From the NCBI GenBank assembly GCA_002338895.1, contig DDJH01000115.1:1-13913 (forward strand): a DNA stretch of 13,913 nucleotides, read 5' to 3'. The first letter of the stretch is position 1; the number at the start of each line of letters is the position of its first letter. Below the pieces are notes generated by a model. It did no database searches, had not been told where the DNA came from, and saw only the letters and a list, made by a program, of their open reading frames with translations. This DNA comes from Lentisphaeria bacterium UBA1829. GTDB lineage: Bacteria; Verrucomicrobiota; Lentisphaeria; Victivallales; UBA1829. Below are positions 7,469-13,895 of the stretch, piece by piece. A program made the translations under genes and the position numbers.

Positions 7469-8535
7469 AATTTTCCATCTGCGGAATGCTGATCTCCCTC
7501 GCAATCGCACTTCTGCCGGAACGGGATGTGATTCCGGAATACCTCTTTCTCAAACTCCATGACCGGCATGTATCCGGCAGCAATTTCGAAAGTGTCTGGA
7601 GCGTCGAAGGAAGGGGATATCTGAGAGGAAAGGTGTTTCATGTCACATTCCGATCGGTTTTTCAGGGTTCCGTCCCCCTGGATCTGGTCATTCCGGATGC
7701 GGCGGAAACAATCCAGCTCTTCGGAATGGAGTTCGAGTTGCCGAAATCCTCCGAACAGGCTCATTTCCAGAGTTTTCTCCTGAAAGAGATCCGGCATCCA
7801 TGGTATTCATTCGAACGATCGGAAACGCTCCGGGCCTTCTGCATGCTGATTGCGGAAAACAACGCAGAGGAGTGTACGGCCTTCCATGGAAAAATCGTGT
7901 CCCGGTGGGAATCGGGGAAGAACCGCAAGGACCACGCCTTTCCCTTCCGATGCATCGTTGCGCCGGATGGACAAATCTTTCACGATCTCTCAGGGAGGGA
8001 GATCCGGGACGGCAGTCCGACACGGCCGTATCGGCTCGCATCCGAGTTTTCCAATACTCCCGGCGGACTGGCGCTCACACTCTGCGAGAGGCTCCAGTAT
8101 CACAAGGGGATTGTTCAGAAGACCGTGCCGCTCTCTCTTCCCGTCCCCCTTCCGCCCTGTCGACCGCAGCTGATGACGGAAATCAAGCTGAATCTCCCGG
8201 CAATGAAGCAAACCCTGCAAAGGATGAACGGGGCTGCAGCCGGAAAATTCCATCTTCTGAAATCTCCGGGCGAGTTGCGGAACTTCGCAGAAAAACTGGA
8301 GAAGCTCCGGATCGGAATGCCCCCGGAAGAGGTTCTTGCCGAAATGGGAAAACCGGACCGGTCTTTCTCTGCGGACACATGGGATCCCGAGCGGAAACGG
8401 CAGAAGGAAACAATCTTCCAATATGATTTCCTCAGGCGAAAAGAAAAGGCGGAAAGCCCGGACGATCTTTCCATCGTCCTCCGCTTCCGCCGGGAGGAAA
8501 CGGACGGAAAAAATCGTCTCATCTCCGTCCGATAG
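7465..8535 (+). CDS. Exported protein of unknown function with a BamE/SmpA-like C-terminal domain
   Basis: The 356-residue product starts with a short hydrophobic signal-like segment (KFSICGMLISLAIALL). I do not recognise residues about 20-270, a mixed alpha/beta region with no motif I can name. Residues about 275-356 read LRIGMPPEEVLAEMGKPDRSF, then a YDF strand and a LSIVLRFRR strand. This follows the pattern of BamE/SmpA/OmlA-like small beta domains (a 'l.~G~s.~eV...lG.P' helix followed by strands). In that family the fold serves outer-membrane assembly or protein-protein contact; here the role is unknown. The ribosome site is weak (AAGAGAAG just before the ATG), and a mini-ORF overlaps the start. 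A sigma70 promoter sits about 70 nt upstream, divergent from the AraC gene. The gene is real by length and codon pattern; function is open. Confidence 0.75.
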   Translation: MKFSICGMLISLAIALLPERDVIPEYLFLKLHDRHVSGSNFESVWSVEGRGYLRGKVFHVTFRSVFQGSVPLDLVIPDAAETIQLFGMEFELPKSSEQAHFQSFLLKEIRHPWYSFERSETLRAFCMLIAENNAEECTAFHGKIVSRWESGKNRKDHAFPFRCIVAPDGQIFHDLSGREIRDGSPTRPYRLASEFSNTPGGLALTLCERLQYHKGIVQKTVPLSLPVPLPPCRPQLMTEIKLNLPAMKQTLQRMNGAAAGKFHLLKSPGELRNFAEKLEKLRIGMPPEEVLAEMGKPDRSFSADTWDPERKRQKETIFQYDFLRRKEKAESPDDLSIVLRFRREETDGKNRLISVR

Positions 8536-8594
8536 GAATCCGGGGAAACACGCGGGAGAAAGAGCAGACACACTCCGGGAGCACGGCAGCAGCC

Positions 8595-8622
8595 TTGACA
8601 ATCGGTGAGGGTGTGCTATTAT
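8595..8622 (+). promoter_or_regulatory. Strong sigma70 promoter of the flavin split-barrel gene
   Basis: A perfect TTGACA (8595-8600) and TATTAT (8617-8622) are separated by 16 bp. Transcription would begin near 8629, giving a leader of about 106 nt before the ATG at 8735. Confidence 0.75.
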
Positions 8623-8623
8623 T

Positions 8624-8638
8624 CCTTAAGGGATCCCT
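8624..8638. repeat. Overlapping palindromes at the predicted transcription start
   Basis: CCTTAAGG (8624-8631) and AGGGATCCCT (8629-8638) are both perfect palindromes and share three bases, right at the expected +1 position of the 8595-8622 promoter. They could form an operator, but no known consensus is matched and short palindromes arise by chance. Confidence 0.3.
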
Positions 8639-8734
8639 GTTGCATCTTCATCCGGAAAAGGAGACGCCGGGGAAAAACGGGAACAGCGTCACGAAAATCT
8701 CTGTCCGCGAAACAAAAACAGAGGAGGAGCTTGA

Positions 8735-9241
8735 ATGAAGAACGCAAAACGATGTCTGGCGGCGGCATTCTGCGGAATGGCAATTCTATTCTGCGGATGT
8801 CTTTCCACAACCGCGACGGAAAATCAGAGAACGGAAAGGAGCAGGAGCATGGAGGAAGTATATCAATTTCTGAAAGAGGCGGGAGTCTACTACATTGCAA
8901 CGGTCGAAGGCGATCAGCCGCGGGTGCGTCCGTTCGGCACGATCCATATCTTCGACGGGAAACTCTACATTCAGACCGGGAAGAAGAAAAATGTCTCCAA
9001 ACAGCTCGGAATCAACGGGAAAACCGAACTGTGCGCCATGAAGGGCGATGAGTGGATCCGCGTCTCCGGGACTCTGGTCAACGACGACCGCCGGGAAGCC
9101 AAAGTCTCCATGCTCGACGCCTACCCCTCCCTAAAGAAAATGTACAGCCCGGACGACGGCAACACGCAGGTCCTCTACTTCCGTGACGCCACCGCAACCA
9201 TCTATTCCTTCACCCGTCCTCCGGTTGTCATTCACTTCTGA
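8735..9241 (+). CDS. Pyridoxamine 5'-phosphate oxidase-like flavin split-barrel protein with lipoprotein-type leader
   Basis: The 168-residue product contains a PNPOx-like FMN-binding split barrel from about residue 39 on. The pattern is YYIATVEGDQPRVRPF, then FDGKLYIQTGKKKNVSKQL, then ELCAMKGDEWIRVSGTL, as in the small flavin-binding or nitroimidazole-reductase-like members of the family. Residues 1-22 look like a lipoprotein signal (basic start, hydrophobic core, FCGC with Cys22), though Phe at -3 and Cys at -2 are unusual for a lipobox. The ATG at 8735 has AGGAGG 7 nt upstream. The ATG at 8849 (Met39) also has AAAGGAG 7 nt upstream and would give a 130-residue cytosolic protein of standard family length. 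The enzyme probably reduces a small molecule using FMN. It ends toward the HxlR gene of a redox module. Confidence 0.82.
   Translation: MKNAKRCLAAAFCGMAILFCGCLSTTATENQRTERSRSMEEVYQFLKEAGVYYIATVEGDQPRVRPFGTIHIFDGKLYIQTGKKKNVSKQLGINGKTELCAMKGDEWIRVSGTLVNDDRREAKVSMLDAYPSLKKMYSPDDGNTQVLYFRDATATIYSFTRPPVVIHF
8835..8851 (+). promoter_or_regulatory. Internal ribosome binding site and second start codon (Met39)
   Basis: AAAGGAG at 8835-8841 lies 7 nt before an in-frame ATG at 8849-8851. The position coincides with the boundary between the signal peptide/linker and the split-barrel domain, so translation from here would give the whole enzyme domain without the export signal. Confidence 0.5.
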
Positions 9242-9269
9242 AACCGTTTTCCAACACCATCGGAAACGC

Positions 9270-9307
9270 GCGCCCCGGCCCGGCGGAAATCTCCGGGAAC
9301 GGGGCGC
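9270..9307. terminator. GC-rich hairpin between the flavin split-barrel gene and the HxlR gene
   Basis: GCGCCCCG (9270-9277) pairs with CGGGGCGC (9300-9307). Inside it CCCGG (9279-9283) pairs with CCGGG (9293-9297). It lies 28 bases after the stop of the flavin gene. The following bases (ACATTTCGTC) are only mildly U-rich. The remaining bases up to 9421 show nothing I recognise. Confidence 0.55.
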
Positions 9308-9421
9308 ACATTTCGTCACCTGTACACATTATCCTGATCTTCCCGGCCCCGTCCATGCGGAAAACAGGGAAAGTGAAACAAACAAGGAACCGGCAGGCAT
9401 CCGTCCGGATCTGAAGAACGG

Positions 9422-9778
9422 TCAATCTTCCGGGCACGGATCCGGGATCCCGAGATACTTGAAATATTCATGGCCCCAGGCGCTCATCGCATTGACGATG
9501 GGGATCAGGGTTTTCCCCTGCTCCGTCAGAGAATACTCTGTCCGCGGAGGGACAACCGGATAGAGTTTCCGTTTGACAATTCCATCGTTTTCCAGCTCCT
9601 TGAGCTGCTGGCTGAGCATTTTTGCCGTCGCCTGCGGAATGGCCTTCTGAATCTCGTTGTACCGCATCACGCCCGAGACATTCAAATGCCAGAGAATGAT
9701 CGCCTTGTATTTTCCCCCGAGAACCGCGATTGTCGCCTCCACCGAGCAATGGAGGGTCAACGCCTTCTTCTTATCCAT
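9422..9778 (-). CDS. HxlR-family (DUF24) winged-helix regulator, probable thiol/redox sensor
   Basis: The 118-residue product is a typical HxlR winged-helix protein. It contains CSVEATIAVLGGKYKAIILW, a recognition region MRYNEIQKAIPQATAKMLSQ, QLKELENDGIVKRKLYPVVP and the wing TEYSLTEQGKTLIPIV. The length is normal. Cys11 lies 11 residues before the Gly of the GK motif, the same spacing as the redox-sensing Cys6 of Bacillus subtilis YodB, which represses an azoreductase and a nitroreductase and responds to diamide and quinones. The ATG at 9778 has AGGAG 6 nt upstream. The gene is divergent from two FMN oxidoreductase genes, and a 13-bp dyad overlaps both promoters, so it probably represses them and itself until Cys11 is modified. 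Family firm; sensing and target inferred from position and alignment by eye. Confidence 0.92.
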   Translation of the reverse strand: MDKKKALTLHCSVEATIAVLGGKYKAIILWHLNVSGVMRYNEIQKAIPQATAKMLSQQLKELENDGIVKRKLYPVVPPRTEYSLTEQGKTLIPIVNAMSAWGHEYFKYLGIPDPCPED

Positions 9779-9892
9779 TGAAAACTCCTGATTCCAAAAA
9801 AATCTTTTTCTTTTTTAATATACATTCATCCGTAAAAAAAACAAGTTTTTCAATACAAAACAAGCACTTACAAAATAGATAGTATATCACAG

Positions 9893-9921
9893 AGTGCATA
9901 GTATAATACAAAATAGTGCAT
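9893..9921 (+). repeat. Direct repeat AGTGCAT, two copies 22 bp apart, beside the dyad
   Basis: AGTGCAT occurs at 9893-9899 and 9915-9921, flanking the leftward -10 region, and a GTATAATAC dyad (9901-9909) lies between them. A TACAAAATAG pair is also present (9869-9878 and 9907-9916). These could be further binding sites or simply the low complexity of an AT-rich spacer. Confidence 0.35.
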
Positions 9922-9930
9922 TCTTGACAA
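9903..9930 (-). promoter_or_regulatory. Probable promoter of the HxlR-family gene
   Basis: On the minus strand TTGTCA (9925-9930) and TATTAT (9903-9908) are separated by 16 bp. This would start transcription near 9896, leaving an AT-rich leader of about 117 nt. A second possibility is the extended TGATATACT further downstream at 9882-9890. Confidence 0.5.
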
Positions 9931-9951
9931 ATTGTCATTTGAAAATATATT
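9924..9951 (+). promoter_or_regulatory. Promoter of the FMN oxidoreductase operon
   Basis: A perfect TTGACA (9924-9929) and TATATT (9946-9951) are separated by 16 bp. The start would be near 9958, about 60 nt before the ATG at 10019. Confidence 0.7.
9925..9937. promoter_or_regulatory. 13-bp perfect dyad overlapping both divergent -35 boxes (candidate HxlR operator)
   Basis: TGACAA-A-TTGTCA is a perfect inverted repeat. Its left arm is contained in the rightward -35 box and also reads as the leftward -35 box on the other strand. A dimeric winged-helix repressor bound here would block both transcripts. Assignment to the adjacent HxlR protein is inference. Confidence 0.55.
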
Positions 9952-10018
9952 ACTGTAAGAAACTCAAGGCTCTGTCGATTTCACACAGAACCGGGAAAGA
10001 AGAAAGGAGTCTGGTAAA

Positions 10019-10576
10019 ATGGGGAAGAAAATTGTGATTCTGAACGGGAGTCCGCGTCTCAACGGCAACACGGCGGCACTGATCCGGGAGTTCGTCAAGG
10101 GGGCGGAGGAGGAAGGGAATTCCGTGGTCCGCTTCGACCTGGACCGGATGGCGATTCACGGCTGCAAGGGGTGTCTGGCCGGAGGGAAAAATCCGGACTC
10201 GCCCTGCGTGCAGAAAGACGATATGAGCCGGATCTATCCGGAATATCGCGCGGCGGATCTGATCGTTCTGGCGTCCCCGATGTATTACTGGGGCTTTTCC
10301 GGACAGCTGAAATGCACGATTGACCGTCTGTTCGCCGTCACAGAGTCGGATCCGGAATGGAAAACACCGAAAAAGAGCGCAGTGCTGCTGATGGCATCCG
10401 AAGGAAGCGGAAAAGAGAATGATGAACCGGTGATCCGCTACTATCACTCGCTCCTGAACTTCCTTGAATGGGAAGACCGGGGCAGCCTGATCGCCGGCGG
10501 AGTCCTGCGCATCGGAGACATCGAAGGGAAACCTGAACTCCGGAAAGCCTATGAACTGGGAAAGAGCATTCACTGA
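10019..10576 (+). CDS. Flavodoxin-fold NAD(P)H-dependent FMN oxidoreductase (degenerate Isf-type cysteine motif)
   Basis: The 185-residue product opens with the phosphate-binding strand-loop KIVILNGSPRLNGNTAAL (residues 4-21), characteristic of the NADPH-dependent FMN reductase/WrbA-like family. SPMYYWGFSG (86-95) forms the second flavin-contact loop. Between them GCKGC (C49, C52) and C63 occupy the place of the iron-sulfur flavoprotein cysteine cluster, but the third cysteine is replaced by Gly55, so a [4Fe-4S] cluster is doubtful. It is the first gene of an operon: a good promoter lies at 9924-9951, AAAGGAG 9 nt before the ATG, and the next gene starts 16 bases after its TGA. Divergence from an HxlR-type regulator points to reduction of quinones, nitro or azo compounds, or general electrophile defence. 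The physiological substrate is not readable. Confidence 0.88.
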   Translation: MGKKIVILNGSPRLNGNTAALIREFVKGAEEEGNSVVRFDLDRMAIHGCKGCLAGGKNPDSPCVQKDDMSRIYPEYRAADLIVLASPMYYWGFSGQLKCTIDRLFAVTESDPEWKTPKKSAVLLMASEGSGKENDEPVIRYYHSLLNFLEWEDRGSLIAGGVLRIGDIEGKPELRKAYELGKSIH

Positions 10577-10592
10577 AAAGGAGAATGGAACG

Positions 10593-11210
10593 ATGAAGGT
10601 TTTATTACTCAATGGGAGTCCGCACCCGGACGGCTGCATTTTCACGTCGCTCTCCGAAGTGGGCGGAGCCTTGAAACGAAACGGGGTCGATTCGGAAATC
10701 TTCTGGATCGGCAACAGACCGGTTCAGGGATGCGTCGCCTGCTGGAAATGCCGGGAGACGGGAAACGGATGCGTCTTCAAAGATAAACTCTATACAGAGC
10801 TTGTGGAGAAGCTCCGGGAATCCGACGGACTTGTGATCGGAGCCCCAGTCTATTATGCGGGACCTCCGGGAGCTCTCTGCGCGATTCTCGACCGGGTCTT
10901 CTTTTCCGCATCGGAGTATCTGGAATACAAACCGGCGGCCTGCGTGGTCAACTGCCGGCGCGGCGGCGCAAGCGCGACCTTCGACCGCCTGAACAAATAT
11001 TTCACGATTCTGCAGATGCCCCTGGTTTCCAGCCAGTACTGGAATTCCACACACGGCTTCACTCCGGATGAGGTCCGCCGCGATCTCGAAGGAATGCAGA
11101 CGATGCGTACGCTCGGCAACAATATGGCCCATCTGCTCCACTCGCTGAAAAAAGCGGATCTTCCTCTCCCGGAACAGGAACCGCGAGTTTCCACAAACTT
11201 CATCTCCTGA
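10593..11210 (+). CDS. Iron-sulfur flavoprotein-like FMN oxidoreductase
   Basis: The 205-residue product starts MKVLLLNGSPHPDG, the flavodoxin-like phosphate loop, and has APVYYAGPPGA (84-94) as the second FMN loop. Four cysteines, C47, C50, C53 and C60, give C-x2-C-x2-C-x6-C. This fits the compact motif of Isf proteins (C-x2-C-x2-C-x4-7-C), which bind a [4Fe-4S] cluster next to FMN and reduce O2, H2O2 or other acceptors in anaerobes. The reading frame extends upstream to 10551, but that would overlap the previous gene. ATG 10593 has AAGGAG 9 nt upstream and begins directly at the family's first strand. It is the second gene of an operon with a paralogue, under a likely HxlR-type regulator, and is followed by a long hairpin. 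Family clear, cluster content predicted. Confidence 0.88.
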   Translation: MKVLLLNGSPHPDGCIFTSLSEVGGALKRNGVDSEIFWIGNRPVQGCVACWKCRETGNGCVFKDKLYTELVEKLRESDGLVIGAPVYYAGPPGALCAILDRVFFSASEYLEYKPAACVVNCRRGGASATFDRLNKYFTILQMPLVSSQYWNSTHGFTPDEVRRDLEGMQTMRTLGNNMAHLLHSLKKADLPLPEQEPRVSTNFIS

Positions 11211-11224
11211 GCGGGAAAAAGAAA

Positions 11225-11282
11225 AAGAGCCCCTGCCGAAAAATTTCGGAATGATTTCCTCCGAATTTCGGCCGGGGCTCTT
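11225..11282. terminator. Long three-part hairpin ending the FMN oxidoreductase operon
   Basis: AAGAGCCCC (11225-11233) pairs with GGGGCTCTT (11274-11282). GCCGAAA (11235-11241) pairs with TTTCGGC (11266-11272). TTCGGA (11245-11250) pairs with TCCGAA (11260-11265). It begins 14 bases after the stop codon. On the plus side it is followed by CTCTGTC, and on the minus side by a strong T-rich run, so it may work in both directions. Confidence 0.75.
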
Positions 11283-11358
11283 CTCTGTCGGAACAGCGCA
11301 CAGAGAAGAATCTCACCTCTTCCAATCCATACGGTAAATTTTATTTCCAAATGAGTAT

Positions 11359-11387
11359 TTGTAATTTGCCGATGGAAGGAATATAGT
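11359..11387 (+). promoter_or_regulatory. Candidate sigma70 promoter for the Sel1-repeat gene
   Basis: TTGTAA (11359-11364) and TATAGT (11382-11387) are separated by 17 bp. The predicted start near 11394 would leave a long leader of about 200 nt. Confidence 0.5.
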
Positions 11388-11454
11388 AGCCCAAAGTATC
11401 CGGTCTTTTTTGGTTGCTGAAAATCGCTCTTTTATTCGAGGATGAGGTTGCGCA

Positions 11455-11565
11455 ATGCGAAAACAATGGGAGGTTTTTTCTGCATTTGTTCTTCTTCCGA
11501 CCGATCTTGTGCATTCGTTCAGGCCGGAGACCGAAGAAAACTTCGTCTCTCATGCCATTTTCTGA
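11455..11565 (+). CDS. Possible 36-codon ORF in the leader
   Basis: ATG at 11455 with GAGG 7 nt upstream opens a 36-residue frame (MRKQWEVFSAFVLLPTDLVH at the start, ending SHAIF) that stops with TGA at 11563-11565, 29 bases before the Sel1 gene. I do not recognise it. It could be a leader peptide or a chance ORF. Confidence 0.22.
   Translation: MRKQWEVFSAFVLLPTDLVHSFRPETEENFVSHAIF
11527..11549 (+). other. Small hairpin in the leader RNA
   Basis: GAGA, a bulged C and CGAAG (11527-11536) pair with CTTCG and TCTC (11541-11549) around an AAAA loop. It ends 45 bases before the start codon at 11595 and lacks a U-tract, so it is more likely an RNA stability or regulatory element than a terminator. 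Confidence 0.35.
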
Positions 11566-11594
11566 TACAGCAGCGGACAGGGAAAGGATGGAAT

Positions 11595-13895
11595 ATGGGA
11601 AAAATGAAAAAAAAGATTCTTCTGTTTCTTTTTCTGCTCTCCGGTCTCCTTCACGCGGACTGGACCTGCCGCAACGGAGCGGACAAGCTGTTTGCAACGC
11701 CTCTCGGAGCCGTTTACAAACTGGAGCTGACACGCAACAGCAATGACGAGCATGAACAGAGCTGTTTCTGCGTGGAATGTCAGGAGAAAAGTCCGGACAT
11801 CAACGGTGGGTATTTGACGTTCTCCATTCCAAAAAAGAATTCCGTCGGACGTTTCACCGTAATCGAATTCCGCGTTCGGGCGTTTCCCGCGCTGGAACAG
11901 GAAAAATCGACGAAATTCCGCTTCCAGTTCATTCTGGATCCGGAAAGTAAAATTTCCCGCCGCTACCCCTCTTCCGACCGGATTTTCCAGATCGGGGACT
12001 CCGGCGTCGAACTGACCAAAGGGTATCTCAAGGCGAAAAACGCCATGCCGGATTTCGAGCCGCTTTCCATTCGGCTGGTACTTGACCGGAAAGAGAAAAA
12101 AGTCACCGTTTCGGTCAACGGAATTGAAGATCAATCCGATCTCGCCTACGGAAAAAGAAAGAAAAAGGAACTGGAACCGGTTCGATCACTCGGCATCATG
12201 TCTTCGCTGAGAGAACCGGGTTCCGGAAGAGACAATGTGCGGCGGATGTATTTTGAAATTTCCGATCCGGTCGTCCGCTCTCTGGAAACCGAGGCGGAAG
12301 TGAAACGGCTGCCGCCGAACACCTTCTCCCCCTATCCTTACGATCGCTATTCTCTTCCGGAGATCCGGCGCGGCGATTCGGCGGTTCGCGTGCTCTGCCG
12401 GAACAGGAATCCCGATCTCATCTATGCCTGGGGATTGCGTTTCCTGTACGACCCGGCGTTCCGGGATCCTGCCGGAGCCGTGGAGCTTCTGGAAGAGGCG
12501 GCGGATGACCGTCATGTTCCCGCGATGCGCATGCTGGGCATCTGTTACCAGTTCGGACTCGGCGTGGAAGTGGATTTGAAAAAAGCGCGGAAAAAGTGGG
12601 AGGAGGCGGAACAATACGGATTCCAGACCGCAGTCGCTGATCAGTGGCTCGCGGAATGGAATGCGCAGGGGCGTCCGAATTACGAGACAAAAAAACTCCG
12701 GGAACTTGTCGAACGTCTGCTGCTCGGGAAACAGGGCGATTTGACGTTTGAATATGAGACCGGCTATGTCCTGATGCGGACCGTTGCACCGGTCGCCGGA
12801 CAGTTTTTCTCCTTCAAGCATCTGATTTCCAAAGCGTTCCGCGACAATCAGGTCTCCAATCGTGACGGTACACTTTTTCTGGATTCGGCGCTCTCTTCCG
12901 GTTTCGCTCCCGCATTCTGTCTGAAGGCGTATGACCGGATGCAGGAGGGGAACTGGAAAGAGGCCGAACAGCTGTTGTCGAATCCGGCCGCCGGCCGGAA
13001 CAAGGCCGCGCTGCCGGAACATCTTCTGATGAAACATCTTGCGGGGACTCTTCAGATGAAGGATTTCACCGTGCCGGATGCCTGCACGCATTTCGAAGAT
13101 CCTCTGTATGCAACGCTCTATCTTTCTCTGGCCGATCCCGCCGTCTCCGATGCGCTGAAATCGCTCTCCTGCAACGCCGCGTTCCAGGCCGCGATCATAA
13201 CACCTGAAAAGTGGGAGAAGCAGAAGCGCGACCGGGCGCAATGGACGACTGCACAGAAGCTGGCCTTTTATCTGACAATCCGCAATGTCAGCCGCTACAA
13301 TCCGATTTTTCAGCTGCCGGATTACATGGTCCGGGAAGCGTTTTTCTGTCTGCGGGACGCAGCCCGGCAGGGAGCTCATCCGGCGGCCCGCTATTTTCTC
13401 GGGCTGCACTATTTTTACGACAATTTCCCGGACAAAGTCAAAACCTCAATGGGCCAGACCGCCTCCAATCGATATGACGAGGCGATCCGTCTGTTCTCCG
13501 AGGTGGAGAAGTCCGGCTTTCTTCCGGCAAAGCTCGCACGGATCCGGGTCGAGATGGAAAAATCCCATCCTTCCTGTTACCGGATTCTGGAACTGCTGAA
13601 CGATCCGAGATTCCAGACCGTTCCGGAAGCCACTCTTCTGCGTCTCCGCTGCAATTACGAAATGAAACAGTACTCCGTCACGCTGACCACGGCTCTGTCC
13701 GATGCGGGGAAAGGAATTTCCGGCGCATGGCTGTATGCCGCCCTCGCCGCCGAAAAGCTGAAAAAACAGGAAGCTCCGCAATACTGGAGCAAATATGCGG
13801 AAGCCCTTCTGGATCGCCGGAAAAACGATATCTACGATCCCTGCTTCCCCGACATTTACAGTGAATTCGGGAAATGGAGCTGGAAAAACGACTAG
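11595..13895 (+). CDS. Secreted Sel1-repeat protein with N-terminal beta-sandwich domain
   Basis: The 766-residue product has a signal peptide (GKMKKKILLFLFLLSGLLHA, cut after Ala21). Residues about 22-235 form a beta-rich domain that reads like a concanavalin/LamG-type sandwich (FTVIEFRVRAFPAL, then FEPLSIRLVLDRKEKKVTVS and VNGIEDQ). From about 277 it becomes helical. GAVELLEEAADDRHVPAMRM followed by LGICYQFGLGVEVDLKKARK is a clear Sel1-like repeat pair, and a further one lies near 578-655 (CLRDAARQGAHPAARYFLGL and DEAIRLFSEVEKSGFLPAKL). The stretch between has degenerate repeats. Such solenoids bind protein partners; here it would act in the periplasm or at the surface. The frame is open from 11442, but the signal peptide and AAAGGA 6 nt upstream place the start at 11595. 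Specific function unknown. Confidence 0.82.
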   Translation: MGKMKKKILLFLFLLSGLLHADWTCRNGADKLFATPLGAVYKLELTRNSNDEHEQSCFCVECQEKSPDINGGYLTFSIPKKNSVGRFTVIEFRVRAFPALEQEKSTKFRFQFILDPESKISRRYPSSDRIFQIGDSGVELTKGYLKAKNAMPDFEPLSIRLVLDRKEKKVTVSVNGIEDQSDLAYGKRKKKELEPVRSLGIMSSLREPGSGRDNVRRMYFEISDPVVRSLETEAEVKRLPPNTFSPYPYDRYSLPEIRRGDSAVRVLCRNRNPDLIYAWGLRFLYDPAFRDPAGAVELLEEAADDRHVPAMRMLGICYQFGLGVEVDLKKARKKWEEAEQYGFQTAVADQWLAEWNAQGRPNYETKKLRELVERLLLGKQGDLTFEYETGYVLMRTVAPVAGQFFSFKHLISKAFRDNQVSNRDGTLFLDSALSSGFAPAFCLKAYDRMQEGNWKEAEQLLSNPAAGRNKAALPEHLLMKHLAGTLQMKDFTVPDACTHFEDPLYATLYLSLADPAVSDALKSLSCNAAFQAAIITPEKWEKQKRDRAQWTTAQKLAFYLTIRNVSRYNPIFQLPDYMVREAFFCLRDAARQGAHPAARYFLGLHYFYDNFPDKVKTSMGQTASNRYDEAIRLFSEVEKSGFLPAKLARIRVEMEKSHPSCYRILELLNDPRFQTVPEATLLRLRCNYEMKQYSVTLTTALSDAGKGISGAWLYAALAAEKLKKQEAPQYWSKYAEALLDRRKNDIYDPCFPDIYSEFGKWSWKND

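Larger units (their letters stand above)
11283..11594 (+). other. 312-base leader region upstream of the Sel1-repeat gene
   Basis: No established gene fills this stretch. It contains a candidate promoter (11359-11387), a possible 36-codon ORF (11455-11565) and a small hairpin (11527-11549). No riboswitch class is recognisable to me. Confidence 0.6.

Noticed and set aside
9830..9860. A-run/T-run near 9832-9850 as a terminator
   Set aside because: The A/T stem has almost no GC and lies upstream of the HxlR gene in its leader, not after a gene.
10551..10592. Upstream start for the second FMN oxidoreductase
   Set aside because: It overlaps the previous gene and lacks a ribosome site, whereas ATG 10593 has AAGGAG at 9 nt and begins at the conserved first strand.
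11442..11594. Upstream start for the Sel1-repeat protein
   Set aside because: It would bury the signal peptide behind 51 unrelated residues; the ATG at 11595 follows a ribosome site and starts the signal peptide.
12186..13409. 407-codon minus-strand frame under the Sel1 gene
   Set aside because: It is antisense to a gene with signal peptide and Sel1 repeats; its composition is Arg/Gly/Ile-rich with no domain pattern.
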